Shown here piece after piece: positions 34,849-43,554 of a DNA stretch of 64,000 nt. The stretch comes from Gynurincola endophyticus (GTDB taxonomy: Bacteria; Bacteroidota; Bacteroidia; Chitinophagales; Chitinophagaceae): the NCBI RefSeq assembly GCF_003991195.1, contig NZ_RCWL01000010.1:86913-150912 (forward strand). The letters are read 5' to 3'. Below the pieces are notes generated by a model. It searched no databases, was not told the DNA's origin, and worked only from the letters and a program-made list of their open reading frames with translations. The translations under genes and the position numbers were made by a program. The first letter of the stretch is position 1. Each line of letters begins with the position of its first letter.

Positions 34849-36185
34849 TGATGCAAAAAAAATCTGTAACCGTTGTTGGAGCCGGGCTGGTTGGTGCGTT
34901 GTGGAGTGTGTTTCTGGCTAAAAAAGGATATAAAGTAACGCTTTTTGATAAACGAAGAGATATACGCCTCGATACTGTTACCGCCGGAAAATCAATTAAT
35001 CTCGCACTGAGCGACAGAGGTTGGAAAGCATTGGATGCCGTAGGCTTAAAATCGGCCATCGCTTCTATTACTATTCCGATGTATGCACGTGCTATTCATC
35101 AGGGAGAAGATGAAAAATTACTGCCCTACGGAAAAGATCAGCAGGCCATTCATTCTGTTTCACGTTTGGTATTGAATCAAACTTTGCTCGAGGAAGCCGA
35201 TAAACTGGGCGTTGTTATGCATTTTGAACATGCACTTCAAAAAGCAGATTATAAAAATAGAAAAGCACTCTTTTCATATCAGAATAAAGTTATTGAATGG
35301 GATTTTGAACTTTTATTCGGTGCAGATGGTGCTTATGCCGCTACACGCCTTGAATACCAAACTCAACAATATCCTTTCGAATATCAGCAACATTATATTG
35401 ATTGCTGTTATAAAGAATTATTGATCCCTGCCGTTAATAACGACTTCGTTTTACAACCGAATGCTTTACATATATGGCCCGGACAATCCTTTATGCTTAT
35501 TGCACTACCCAATCAGGATAAATCTTTTACCTGTACATTGTTTATGCCTCCAAAAGGTGAAAACAGTTTTGAACATTTAAATTCGCAGCAAGCCGTAGAG
35601 CGTTTCTTCAGAAAACATTTCGCAAGTGCCGTTCCGTTAATGCCTACGCTGTGGCAGGATTTTCAACGAAATCCGACCAGCCATCTGGTAACTGTTAAAT
35701 GTTACCCATGGACGTATAATGATAGCTTCTCGCTGATAGGAGATGCAGCGCACGCAATTGTACCGTTTTTCGGACAGGGAATGAATTGCGGATTCGAAGA
35801 CTGTGCGGTGCTAAATGACCTGATGGAGGAGTTTTCAGAAGACTGGAGCCGGATTTTACCTGCCTTTCAGGAACGCCGGAAACAGAATACCGATGCCATC
35901 GCAGACCTGGCAGTGGAAAATTTTCATGAAATGAGTGCGAAAGTAGCCGATCCCGATTTCGTATTGCAGAAACAAATAGAGGGATATTTATATAAAAGCT
36001 TTCCTGAAAAATGGATTCCTTCCTATAGCCTTGTAACTTTTTCACCGGATGTAAGCTACGCTGAAGCACGGAAAAGAGGCCAGCAGCAGAACACTTTGAT
36101 GCAGCAGGTAATAAAAGAAGGAAAACTTCCCGAAGACCTGACAGACACGCATTTTCTGAAAAGCATTATCGACCGGCTGGGGTAA
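34848..36185 (+). CDS. kmo: Kynurenine 3-monooxygenase
   Basis: FAD hydroxylase that makes 3-hydroxykynurenine with NADPH and oxygen. The 445-aa product starts with the FAD fold VVGAGLVGALWSVFLAKKG, has the SINLALSDRGW block, the NAD(P)-linked FGADGAYAATR near 150, and the second FAD motif GDAAHAIVPFFGQGMNCGFEDC near 297. The C-terminal YKSFPEKWIPSYSLVTF fits KMO. It lies downstream of kynureninase and provides its 3-hydroxy substrate, so the operon favours the 3-hydroxyanthranilate route. Confidence 0.95.
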   Translation: MMQKKSVTVVGAGLVGALWSVFLAKKGYKVTLFDKRRDIRLDTVTAGKSINLALSDRGWKALDAVGLKSAIASITIPMYARAIHQGEDEKLLPYGKDQQAIHSVSRLVLNQTLLEEADKLGVVMHFEHALQKADYKNRKALFSYQNKVIEWDFELLFGADGAYAATRLEYQTQQYPFEYQQHYIDCCYKELLIPAVNNDFVLQPNALHIWPGQSFMLIALPNQDKSFTCTLFMPPKGENSFEHLNSQQAVERFFRKHFASAVPLMPTLWQDFQRNPTSHLVTVKCYPWTYNDSFSLIGDAAHAIVPFFGQGMNCGFEDCAVLNDLMEEFSEDWSRILPAFQERRKQNTDAIADLAVENFHEMSAKVADPDFVLQKQIEGYLYKSFPEKWIPSYSLVTFSPDVSYAEARKRGQQQNTLMQQVIKEGKLPEDLTDTHFLKSIIDRLG

Positions 36186-36224
36186 AATATGGATTTTCAA
36201 GCCAGTTCGATTAACTTCGCGCTT

Positions 36225-37028
36225 ATGAATCGTGCAGCACTTATAGAACAGATAAAAAAGAAACAATCTTATCTCTGTGTAGGATTGGATACTGATATAT
36301 CAAAAATTCCTGCTCATTTAAAAAATGAAGAGGATCCGGTATTTGCATTTAACAAAGCTATTATTGATGCTACGGCTCCTTACTGTGTAAGCTATAAAAT
36401 CAATACCGCATTTTATGAAGCCTTGGGTGTAAAAGGATGGATCGCTTTGGAAAAAACGGTGAATTATATTTCTAAAGACCATTTCATTATTGCCGATGCA
36501 AAAAGAGGTGATATCGGTAATACTTCTTTACAATATGCAAAAGCATTTTTTGAAGCACTTCCCTGCGATGCGGTTACTGTGGCTCCTTATATGGGGGCCG
36601 ATAGCGTACAACCGTTTTTGACTTACGAAGGTAAATGGGCTATTGTACTCGGACTAACTTCAAATAAAGGTGCCGGCGATTTTGAACTACAAGCTGCCGG
36701 GGATGAGCTATTATATGAAAAAGTTTTAAAAACAGTGAGTGGCTGGGGTACCCCTGAAAATTTAATGTTTGTGATTGGTGCTACACAGGCGGAAGAATTT
36801 GTAAACATCCGTAAAATCACTCCTGATCATTTTTATCTGGTGCCGGGTGTAGGTGCACAGGGCGGATCATTGAAAGACATTTCTGAAAAAGCAATGAATA
36901 ATGACATCGGTTTGCTCGTAAATGTGAGCCGTGGTATTATCTACGCCGATACTACCGAAAATTTTGCTGTTACTGCCGGTAGGCTGGCAAAAGAATATCA
37001 GGAAGAAATGAAGTCTTATATAAAATAA
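36225..37028 (+). CDS. pyrF: Orotidine 5'-phosphate decarboxylase
   Basis: Last step of UMP synthesis. ATG 36225 ([14 protein letters not shown]) is preferred over an upstream in-frame ATG at 36189. The 267-aa product is of the longer subfamily 2: [26 protein letters not shown], the catalytic [11 protein letters not shown] with Lys and Asp, and PGVGAQGG near the end. It lies 39 bases after kmo. It has no link to tryptophan breakdown; it may be cotranscribed or have its own promoter (TTAACTTCG just upstream is a poor -7 box). Confidence 0.94.
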   Translation: MNRAALIEQIKKKQSYLCVGLDTDISKIPAHLKNEEDPVFAFNKAIIDATAPYCVSYKINTAFYEALGVKGWIALEKTVNYISKDHFIIADAKRGDIGNTSLQYAKAFFEALPCDAVTVAPYMGADSVQPFLTYEGKWAIVLGLTSNKGAGDFELQAAGDELLYEKVLKTVSGWGTPENLMFVIGATQAEEFVNIRKITPDHFYLVPGVGAQGGSLKDISEKAMNNDIGLLVNVSRGIIYADTTENFAVTAGRLAKEYQEEMKSYIK

Positions 37029-37051
37029 GTTGTCTTTTTAATAGATAGAAC

Positions 37052-37089
37052 CTCTCAATAAAATTATAGAGTAATAATTTTATTGAGAG
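37052..37089 (+). terminator. Terminator after pyrF
   Basis: A 15-bp stem (CTCTCAATAAAATTA/TAATTTTATTGAGAG) with T-rich tail. Confidence 0.85.
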
Positions 37090-37190
37090 ATTTTTATTAA
37101 TAGCGGTCTTTTAGAAAACGGGAGAGTGGAAAAACAGATGCTTTCCGTTTTTTGTAATCCGGATAATACAAACACCGGGTTTGGCGGTCA

Positions 37191-37712
37191 TTAAATTGCT
37201 GACGAATTGGTAGTTGCCTTTTTCTTAAGTATCAGGGCGCTGATGATGGATACAATGAAACCAATAGGCGCTACCTCCAGAAAGGTGCTGAAAACAACGA
37301 ATGCAGGATTTTTATAAGATTCTTTGAATGATTCCATTTCTGCGGTTTTGGCTGCTAAGTCGCCGGGAGCACAATTTTTAAGTACATGATTGGTATATAC
37401 ATCAATAAAATCAGGTACAAAAAGGTAATAGTAAAATAGCCATACTATCACATAAATAGAGGATGCTACCAGGGTTATCCAAACACCGGTAACGAGGGCT
37501 TTCGAAAACGATATAAATCCACCGAGATACTTATTGCGGTAATTTCTGATACCAAAAAAAATCAGTGAGAAGAGCAGAATAAAAACGGTGTAACCAACAA
37601 CGTCGTTGCCTTTGAAATCAGGATTTGAATACAGCCTGTTAACCATTAATAACATATTGATGGTCAGAATTGTTCCGATAATTGAACCGGTCAATAATAC
37701 TATCTTTTTCAT
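37191..37712 (-). CDS. DUF4199 family membrane protein
   Basis: The 173-aa product has four predicted membrane helices (about 5-25, 40-58, 68-95, 140-163) with a soluble loop of about 45 residues before the last, the arrangement of DUF4199. FGIRNYRNKYLGGFISFSKAL, the conserved block joining helices two and three, is clear. Function unknown. It is followed in the same direction, upstream, by a membrane-anchored LuxR-type regulator 110 bases away. Confidence 0.83.
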   Translation of the reverse strand: MKKIVLLTGSIIGTILTINMLLMVNRLYSNPDFKGNDVVGYTVFILLFSLIFFGIRNYRNKYLGGFISFSKALVTGVWITLVASSIYVIVWLFYYYLFVPDFIDVYTNHVLKNCAPGDLAAKTAEMESFKESYKNPAFVVFSTFLEVAPIGFIVSIISALILKKKATTNSSAI

Positions 37713-37822
37713 GTAAGGTGATTTGAATTTACGTTTACAAATCTATAACTCACGCAGCATCAGGGCCTCATACTTTAGTACCAAAATAGCTGAAATGAAT
37801 TATTTATACTAAAGGTGTAAGG

Positions 37823-38293
37823 TTATTCGATGATTTTTAACCGTCTGGCTCTTTCAATCGCCTGTGTGCGACTCTTTACATCCATTTTTAGAAAAATATT
37901 CGATACATGGGTTTTGATAGTGCTCAATGACAAGTACAATGCTGCTGCGATGTCGGCATTGCTATGGCCTATTACCAGCAGTTGCAGTACTTCATACTCT
38001 CGTGTGCTCAGGTTCAGTTTCTCCAGTTCTTTTGTATTTACGGTTAACTCAGACGGGGCAGGAACATATATTTCCTTTTCAACAACAATGGTTTCAACCT
38101 TGGGTTTAATCAGTTGAGTGGCAATCCAGACACCCAGAAGAGTAAAAAAAACAGCAATCAGAGCGGCATAAACTTCCACCGTAATATCGGTAATTACAAA
38201 TTTCCACTGAAGCCATTTGAGCAACAATACTAAAATGGCCAATGTAAAGCCATACAGTAACACAAACCTGTTTTTTAGTATAAGATTTTTCAT
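37823..38293 (-). CDS. Membrane-anchored LuxR-type transcription regulator
   Basis: The 156-aa product has two membrane helices (about 9-27 and 40-62), a short linker, then a complete LuxR/NarL helix-turn-helix domain (about 90-156): LSTREYEVLQLLVIGHSNADIAAALYLS and STIKTHVSNIFLKMDVKSRTQA with the recognition helix. There is no receiver or ligand domain, so the signal would come through the membrane part or a partner. One-component membrane regulators of this shape must act on DNA near the membrane or after proteolysis. Target unknown. Confidence 0.85.
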   Translation of the reverse strand: MKNLILKNRFVLLYGFTLAILVLLLKWLQWKFVITDITVEVYAALIAVFFTLLGVWIATQLIKPKVETIVVEKEIYVPAPSELTVNTKELEKLNLSTREYEVLQLLVIGHSNADIAAALYLSLSTIKTHVSNIFLKMDVKSRTQAIERARRLKIIE

Positions 38294-38499
38294 TACAGCT
38301 TTTTGAGCTTAAAAAAATGGGGGTTCTCAAATGTAGTAATAAGTTTTAATAGCAGGAAGGGAAGTGTTTAAACTTTAAAGAAGGGGATAAGTATATACAT
38401 AAATATAAAAGTAGAAAATACAGCTCCTTATAATAAGATACGAAAAAAAAGTGTAAGTATCAAATTTAGTTTTGAGCCCCTGCCGGTGCTCAAAAAAAA

Positions 38500-38525
38500 G
38501 AGTTACTCCTTATGCAGAGTAACTC
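38500..38525 (-). terminator. Terminator of the sigma/anti-sigma operon
   Basis: GAGTTACTC/GAGTAACTC stem followed on the minus strand by eight T. A second small hairpin (TTGAGC/GCTCAA, 38472-38493) lies just beyond. Confidence 0.85.
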
Positions 38526-38579
38526 CTGTTTTAACAATACGTGGGTATCGTTAAGTATGAAAAACAAAAAACGAGAATA

Positions 38580-39800
38580 TTAATAATTTTCCTGCATTTT
38601 CAGTGAATCCAGTTTAGCTTTAGCTGCATCTGCTGCTATTTTAGCTTCAATTTTAGCTTTGGCAGCTTTCTCTTTAGCTTCTGCAGTTTTCTCTTCAGTG
38701 GCTTTAAATTCTTTAATGCTTACTGAAGATGCAGCAAAAGCTTCTTTTAAATCTGCTAATACTTCATTCGCCTGTACTTTAATCTTATTCATTTCTTCTT
38801 TGAACTCATTCGAAGCAAAGTATTGATGAACTTCAGTCATTGCTGCTGAAAAAGAAGCTTCACCTTTTTTGTTTTTGCCTTTGAAGAATGATTCTACAGG
38901 ATAGCTGTTGTCGATGTAAATAGTACTGAACTCAGACTTGGTTTTGATAGATTTAGAGCTGTTGGTAGTATGGTTAAACTCGGCTGTTTGACTGTATTTA
39001 TCTTTTTCAGTTTTTTCAAATTTCAATGAAGTATTGTTATTTACACTACCAAACTTAGAAACGATATTTACGTTTGAACTCAGTTTATTGTTGGTAACAA
39101 AATATACTTTTGAAAAGGCAACAGAGATATTACCACCGGTGATATTGTTTACATCAATTGCAGCATTCGAATACCGGATATTGATATTGGCATCACCTGA
39201 AATTGTTTTTACAATTGATTTCTCACTGGCAAACTCCAATTCTACATTCGGCTGTTCAATTCTGTTAATTTCAAGTCCACCGAACTTTACACTGATTTTA
39301 GAGTTTGATTTTACATCATTTACAAATAAACTACCGAACTGTACATCTGTTTTAGAACCGGCAGCAAGTGTAGGTACTTTGAAGTTGCCGAATTTTACAG
39401 AAGCGTCGTAAACAGTACCCTTGGGAACATAAATTTTCAACTTAATATTGAAGGTTGTTTTTCCTTTGGTGTTCATGCTTTTTCCTTTACCCAGAATACC
39501 CGATTCTATGGTAACAACATCTCCTTTTTGAGAGTGTTTCAGGTCTACTACCGACATCAGATGTTCAGTAGCTTCTTTTGAAGATGTTTCTACGCTGATA
39601 TCAGCTCTGAACTGAATCTGATTTTTGTCCCACTCTTCTACTTCAACTGAAGTAAACTGGTTTTGTAACTTTAATGTAGAACCTTTGCCAACATTGTAAG
39701 TGCCTTCAACTACTTTGCTGTCTTTATAGTCCTGAGCAGATACGTACACCTGAAAAGAGGTGATTAGTACAACGGTGAATAAAAATTTAATGTATTTCAT
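38580..39800 (-). CDS. Exported DUF4097-like beta-helical adhesin protein
   Basis: The 406-aa product has a signal peptide (cleavage after VSAQ near 23), a long region of regular short strands (about 30-300) with repeats such as KFGNFKVP, QFGSLFVN, KFGGLEIN, KFGSVNN typical of DUF4097-type beta-helix proteins, and a C-terminal charged coiled coil (about 330-400: EEKTAEAKEKAAKAKIEAK). It is the third gene of an operon with a sigma factor and its presumed anti-sigma factor and overlaps the latter by 14 bases. It may be the surface stress output or a sensor of that sigma system. Confidence 0.8.
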   Translation of the reverse strand: MKYIKFLFTVVLITSFQVYVSAQDYKDSKVVEGTYNVGKGSTLKLQNQFTSVEVEEWDKNQIQFRADISVETSSKEATEHLMSVVDLKHSQKGDVVTIESGILGKGKSMNTKGKTTFNIKLKIYVPKGTVYDASVKFGNFKVPTLAAGSKTDVQFGSLFVNDVKSNSKISVKFGGLEINRIEQPNVELEFASEKSIVKTISGDANINIRYSNAAIDVNNITGGNISVAFSKVYFVTNNKLSSNVNIVSKFGSVNNNTSLKFEKTEKDKYSQTAEFNHTTNSSKSIKTKSEFSTIYIDNSYPVESFFKGKNKKGEASFSAAMTEVHQYFASNEFKEEMNKIKVQANEVLADLKEAFAASSVSIKEFKATEEKTAEAKEKAAKAKIEAKIAADAAKAKLDSLKMQENY

Positions 39801-40356
39801 GGCTATCCTTTTTTAAATTTCTGATAATGTGTAATTGTTGATTGAGTACATCTGCCTGCATTTTAAGGTTTTCTATAAGCGCAATTAATACGTCTTCTTT
39901 ATTAGGGTAAGTGTTAAGATCTTTTTTGAGCGCGCTGTTAACACTGTCTAACTCATCTAAGTCCGTAGTAAAGTTTTTATAGATACCGGGGGCTTTTGTT
40001 CCTATTTTTTTAAGTTCCTCCTGACGTTTCTCTACAATGTTGGTGAATTTTACCACCTGATCCGCGTAATCAGGATAGTATTTCTGTACCATGGAGAGGG
40101 CCGGGTCTACCGGTTGTTTTCTGTTGTCAATTAATATCCATACGGCAGCACCGAATACCATTAAGAAAACAGCAGCTGCGGCATATTTTAATAAAGGTCT
40201 GAAGTTAATCAGCACTCCTTTTTTGGGAGCATCAATCCTTTGTTCGATTTTATTCCAGATATCGGATGCGGATGGTACTTCATCATCAAACTCATCTCTG
40301 TTTTGATCGATGAAACGGATTAAACCATCTTCTTTATCTTGAAAGCCTTTATGCAT
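39787..40356 (-). CDS. Probable membrane anti-sigma factor
   Basis: The 189-aa product has a cytosolic N-terminal part (1-50: DEVPSASDIWNKIEQRID), one membrane helix (about 56-73, AAAAVFLMVFGAAVWIL) and an outer domain of about 115 residues rich in helices. This matches anti-sigma topology, though I see no zinc-binding HxxxCxxC. The gene overlaps the end of the sigma factor gene by eight bases and the start of the adhesin-like gene, so all three are cotranslated. Assignment rests mainly on topology and neighbours. Confidence 0.75.
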   Translation of the reverse strand: MHKGFQDKEDGLIRFIDQNRDEFDDEVPSASDIWNKIEQRIDAPKKGVLINFRPLLKYAAAAVFLMVFGAAVWILIDNRKQPVDPALSMVQKYYPDYADQVVKFTNIVEKRQEELKKIGTKAPGIYKNFTTDLDELDSVNSALKKDLNTYPNKEDVLIALIENLKMQADVLNQQLHIIRNLKKDSHEIH

Positions 40357-40900
40357 AGCAATTCATTTGATTAATTAATGTTCTTATTTTTTCTTTTGCA
40401 CGTGCGTATCTTGTACGAACCGTATTATGTGAAATGTCGAGAATTTCGGCAATTTCCTCCTGGTCGTATCCTTCAAACACATACAGTGTAAAAACCGTAC
40501 TGTAGATTAAAGGAATTTGTTTGATCGCTTCCTTGATGATTTCAACTTTATAAGTTTGCAATTGCTCTGTGTTAACAACTTCGTCACCCTGATCGTGATG
40601 TTCGTTATCAAATTCGACCCATTCACGTTTTTTTCTAAGGTGGGTAATGGAGTTATTAATGGCTATACGTTTGATCCAATAACTGAAATGGCTTTGGTAG
40701 TTATACGTTTTGATGTATTTGAATGCGTCTACGAAAGTTTCCTGAAGCAGATCCTCTGCATCGGTGCGGTTACCTGCAATACGTACAATCGTACTGTATA
40801 CCCTTTTCGAGTACTGCAGGTAAAGCTGGTGAAAAGCTTTCGTATCGCCCTCCTTACACAGTTCTATTAATGGATCAGTTACAATTAATTTTGAATTCAA
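40349..40900 (-). CDS. ECF-type RNA polymerase sigma factor
   Basis: Directs RNA polymerase to stress-type promoters. The 183-aa product has sigma region 2 (DTKAFHQLYLQYSKRVYSTIVRI, then DAEDLLQETFVDAFKYI, and SHFSYWIKRIAINNSITHLRKKR) and region 4 (LIYSTVFTLYVFEGYDQEEIAEIL and SHNTVRTRYARAKEKI). No extra domains. It leads a three-gene operon with an anti-sigma-like protein and an exported beta-helical protein, and probably drives that operon itself. Confidence 0.93.
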   Translation of the reverse strand: MNSKLIVTDPLIELCKEGDTKAFHQLYLQYSKRVYSTIVRIAGNRTDAEDLLQETFVDAFKYIKTYNYQSHFSYWIKRIAINNSITHLRKKREWVEFDNEHHDQGDEVVNTEQLQTYKVEIIKEAIKQIPLIYSTVFTLYVFEGYDQEEIAEILDISHNTVRTRYARAKEKIRTLINQMNCYA

Positions 40901-41092
40901 TTCTTTTGTTTTTCTATCTATTAAGACTGTTTGATTTCAGAAATGTTTCAACTTTTTTCAACTTTTTTTGATTTTTTTTTCCGGAAATGCTGTAAGTGCT
41001 GATAAATCAGCATTTTGTTCCTCTTTAAGGCCCAAAAAAAGTGTTTCTTCGATTCAATTCGTTATTTTAGCACATCTTTAAAACTCTATTTC

Positions 41093-42277
41093 ATGGCGGC
41101 TAGAACTGACTTATTTGTAAGTCCTGATTATTTTCAGGTAGACGAATTGCTTACAGACGAACATAAATTAATTCGCGATACGGTTAGAAATTATGTAAAA
41201 AAAGAAATTTCCCCTATTATCGAAGATTATGCTCAGAAAGCAGAATTTCCCCAACAAATTGTGCGTCAATTAGGCGAGTTAGGATGTTTCGGTCCTACTG
41301 TTCCCGAGCAATACGGTGGCGGTGGCTTAGATTACATCAGTTATGGCCTTATGATGCAGGAGCTGGAGCGTGGTGATAGCGGGGTCCGTTCAACTGCTTC
41401 TGTTCAGGGCTCATTGGTAATGTTCCCTATTTATGAATACGGAAGCGAAGAGCAACGTAATAAATATTTACCCAAATTAGCCAGCGGTGAATGGTTGGGC
41501 TGTTTTGGGTTAACCGAACCGGATCATGGCTCAAATCCTGCAGGTATGATCACCAATATTAAAGATGCCGGTGACCATGTAATCCTTAACGGAGCAAAAA
41601 TGTGGATTTCCAATGCACCTTTTGCTCAGATAGCGGTAGTTTGGGCAAAAGACGAAAACGGTGATATCCGCGGTTTAATCGTTGAACGTGGAATGGAAGG
41701 TTTTTCAACACCTACCACTCACGGTAAATGGAGTTTAAGAGCTTCTGCTACCGGTGAACTGGTATTCGACAATGTAAAAGTTCCTAAAGAAAATATATTA
41801 CCAAACGCAAAAGGTTTAAAAGGTCCGTTAGGATGTTTAACCAAAGCCCGTTTCGGTATTGCATGGGGTGCAGTGGGTGCTGCCATGGATTGCTACGATA
41901 CTGCTTTACGTTATTCAAAAGAAAGAGTACAGTTCGACAGGCCATTAGGCGGTTTTCAGTTGCAGCAAAAAAAGCTGGCTGAAATGGTGACAGAAATCAC
42001 CAAAGCACAACTTTTAAACTGGCGCCTGGGAGTACTGATGAATGAGCATAAAGTAACTCCACAACAGGTATCCATGGCAAAAAGAAATGCCTGCGAAATC
42101 GCTACTAATATTGCCCGTGATGCCCGTCAGATGTTAGGTGGAATGGGTATCACAGGAGAATACCCGGTAATGCGCCATATGATGAACCTCGAAAGTGTAA
42201 TCACTTATGAAGGTACACACGATATTCATCTGTTAATTACCGGAATGGATGTTACCGGTTTGAACGCTTTTAAATAA
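41093..42277 (+). CDS. Glutaryl-CoA dehydrogenase-like acyl-CoA dehydrogenase
   Basis: FAD enzyme that oxidises and decarboxylates glutaryl-CoA to crotonyl-CoA in lysine and tryptophan breakdown. ATG 41093 (MAARTDLFVSPDYFQVD) is chosen; the frame is open to 41015. The 394-aa product has GCFGPTVPEQYGGGG, CFGLTEPDHGSNPAGM, the Arg-containing VQFDRPLGGFQLQQ, and the catalytic Glu in TYEGTHDIH, all close to GcdH. Other short-chain acyl-CoA dehydrogenases lack this exact YEGTHDIH context. aroK follows after eight bases. Confidence 0.88.
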   Translation: MAARTDLFVSPDYFQVDELLTDEHKLIRDTVRNYVKKEISPIIEDYAQKAEFPQQIVRQLGELGCFGPTVPEQYGGGGLDYISYGLMMQELERGDSGVRSTASVQGSLVMFPIYEYGSEEQRNKYLPKLASGEWLGCFGLTEPDHGSNPAGMITNIKDAGDHVILNGAKMWISNAPFAQIAVVWAKDENGDIRGLIVERGMEGFSTPTTHGKWSLRASATGELVFDNVKVPKENILPNAKGLKGPLGCLTKARFGIAWGAVGAAMDCYDTALRYSKERVQFDRPLGGFQLQQKKLAEMVTEITKAQLLNWRLGVLMNEHKVTPQQVSMAKRNACEIATNIARDARQMLGGMGITGEYPVMRHMMNLESVITYEGTHDIHLLITGMDVTGLNAFK

Positions 42278-42285
42278 ATGATTGA

Positions 42286-42795
42286 ATGAGAATCTATTTA
42301 TTAGGTTTCATGGGAGCCGGAAAGAGTTTTTGGGGTAAGCAATTATCACAACACTTTCAGGCTCCTTTTTTTGATCTGGATACGTATATCATTGAGCAGG
42401 ACGGCAGGTCTGTTAATGATATCTTTACTGAAGAGGGGGAGGCTTATTTTCGTTTACTCGAAAAAAAAGCACTCGAAACCCTTACAGAAACATATCCCCA
42501 ACTGGTTGTGGCTACCGGTGGGGGTACTCCCTGTTTTCATGGTAATATGAACTATATGACCGCAAACGGAAAAACCATTTGGTTAAATCCTCCGGTGGAT
42601 GTATTGATGCAACGCCTCGAAAAAGAAAAAGACCACCGGCCATTGTTGAAATCATTAAACAATGATGAGCTCAGGAAATTCATTGAGGAAAAATTGGGCG
42701 AGCGAATTAAATTTTACGAAAAATCATTGCTGCAACTCAACAATGACGAAGACTTATCTGTAGAAGTATTCATAAAAATGATCAAACATGCATAA
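42286..42795 (+). CDS. aroK: Shikimate kinase
   Basis: Phosphorylates shikimate with ATP in chorismate synthesis. The 169-aa product has Walker A GFMGAGKSFWGKQL at 7-20, the shikimate-binding DLDTYIIEQDG near 33, FRLLEKKAL, the ATGGGTPC loop near 77, and the lid Arg in KDHRPLL near 122. Length is usual. It lies eight bases after the acyl-CoA dehydrogenase and overlaps the next gene by eight bases. Confidence 0.95.
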   Translation: MRIYLLGFMGAGKSFWGKQLSQHFQAPFFDLDTYIIEQDGRSVNDIFTEEGEAYFRLLEKKALETLTETYPQLVVATGGGTPCFHGNMNYMTANGKTIWLNPPVDVLMQRLEKEKDHRPLLKSLNNDELRKFIEEKLGERIKFYEKSLLQLNNDEDLSVEVFIKMIKHA

Positions 42796-43180
42796 AGGGT
42801 TTTTATTAATCAGTACGATCCTCGGAGCTCTTTCAGTTATTCTCGGAGCATTCGGTGCGCACGGCTTAAAAAAGATAGTATCGGAAGATGTTATTCCTAC
42901 TTTTGAAACGGCAGTCCGGTATCAGTTTTACCATGTATTCGCATTACTGGCTGTTGCCATTCTTTATGAAAAGTTCAGCTCGAAATATCTGGTATACGCA
43001 GGAAACAGCTTCTTGTTAGGAATATTATTATTCTCCGGTTCATTATACCTGATTACTTTATTAAAAGCTACCAATACCGTTGGTTTAAAAGGTATCGGTA
43101 TTATTACACCAATTGGCGGGTTGTTTTTTGTTGCGGGTTGGATTTTGCTGGCGATAGGAATTATGCAATCTTCTAAATAA
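42788..43180 (+). CDS. DUF423 family small membrane protein
   Basis: The 130-aa product has four membrane helices and the family start STILGALSVILGAFGAHGLKK followed by FETAVRYQFYHVFALLAVAILY and a C-terminal GIGIITPIGGLFFVAGWILLA. DUF423 proteins are widespread with no proven function. It overlaps aroK and ends the operon. Confidence 0.88.
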   Translation: MHKGFLLISTILGALSVILGAFGAHGLKKIVSEDVIPTFETAVRYQFYHVFALLAVAILYEKFSSKYLVYAGNSFLLGILLFSGSLYLITLLKATNTVGLKGIGIITPIGGLFFVAGWILLAIGIMQSSK

Positions 43181-43554
43181 GAGTAGTTATATAAGTATAA
43201 AACCATTAAGAAGTTAAGATACCCCTGCCGCTTCGCTTTGGCTCATTCTATCTTATAATCACCATCATAAACATGAAGAAAATGAAGTTGAAAAGCGAAT
43301 GAAGTGCTGTCTTCCGCGCTGCTTTACCTTCAAACCTTCATTTTCTTCCTATTTCCCATTACCATTTAAACAGGAAGGTAATGAAGCTGAACAGCCAATG
43401 AAGTGCTGTTTTCTGCGCTGCTTTACCTTCATTCTCTTCATGTTTCCCATTAACCTTTCAAACATAGGAGAAGTTAAGCTGGCTATCGATCAGGTAGTAA
43501 AATACCTGATGTTGGCTCTTTCTTAGTGGTTTATGTTCTGACTGGTTAAAGTTT
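43181..43554. other. Gene-free stretch with two hairpin-forming repeat units
   Basis: No credible coding frame: a 75-codon plus-strand frame at 43299-43526 is the repeat read through and looks non-protein-like. The stretch holds a two-unit direct repeat described separately and a short AT-rich tail up to the sensor kinase stop. Confidence 0.65.
43275..43439. repeat. Two tandem dyad repeats, about 99-bp period
   Basis: Unit 1 has a perfect 13-bp inverted repeat, GAAGAAAATGAAG at 43275-43287 and CTTCATTTTCTTC at 43336-43348. Unit 2 repeats it at 43374-43386 and 43427-43439 with 11 of 13 pairs. Both share a core of about 30 bases starting AATGAAGTGCTGT and ending GCTTTACCTTC. Unit 1 has an extra 8-base duplication. 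It resembles a small REP- or MITE-like element. Confidence 0.75.

Noticed and set aside
43299..43526. 75-aa frame over the hairpin repeats
   Set aside because: It follows the duplicated non-coding unit, has no start signal and looks unlike a protein.
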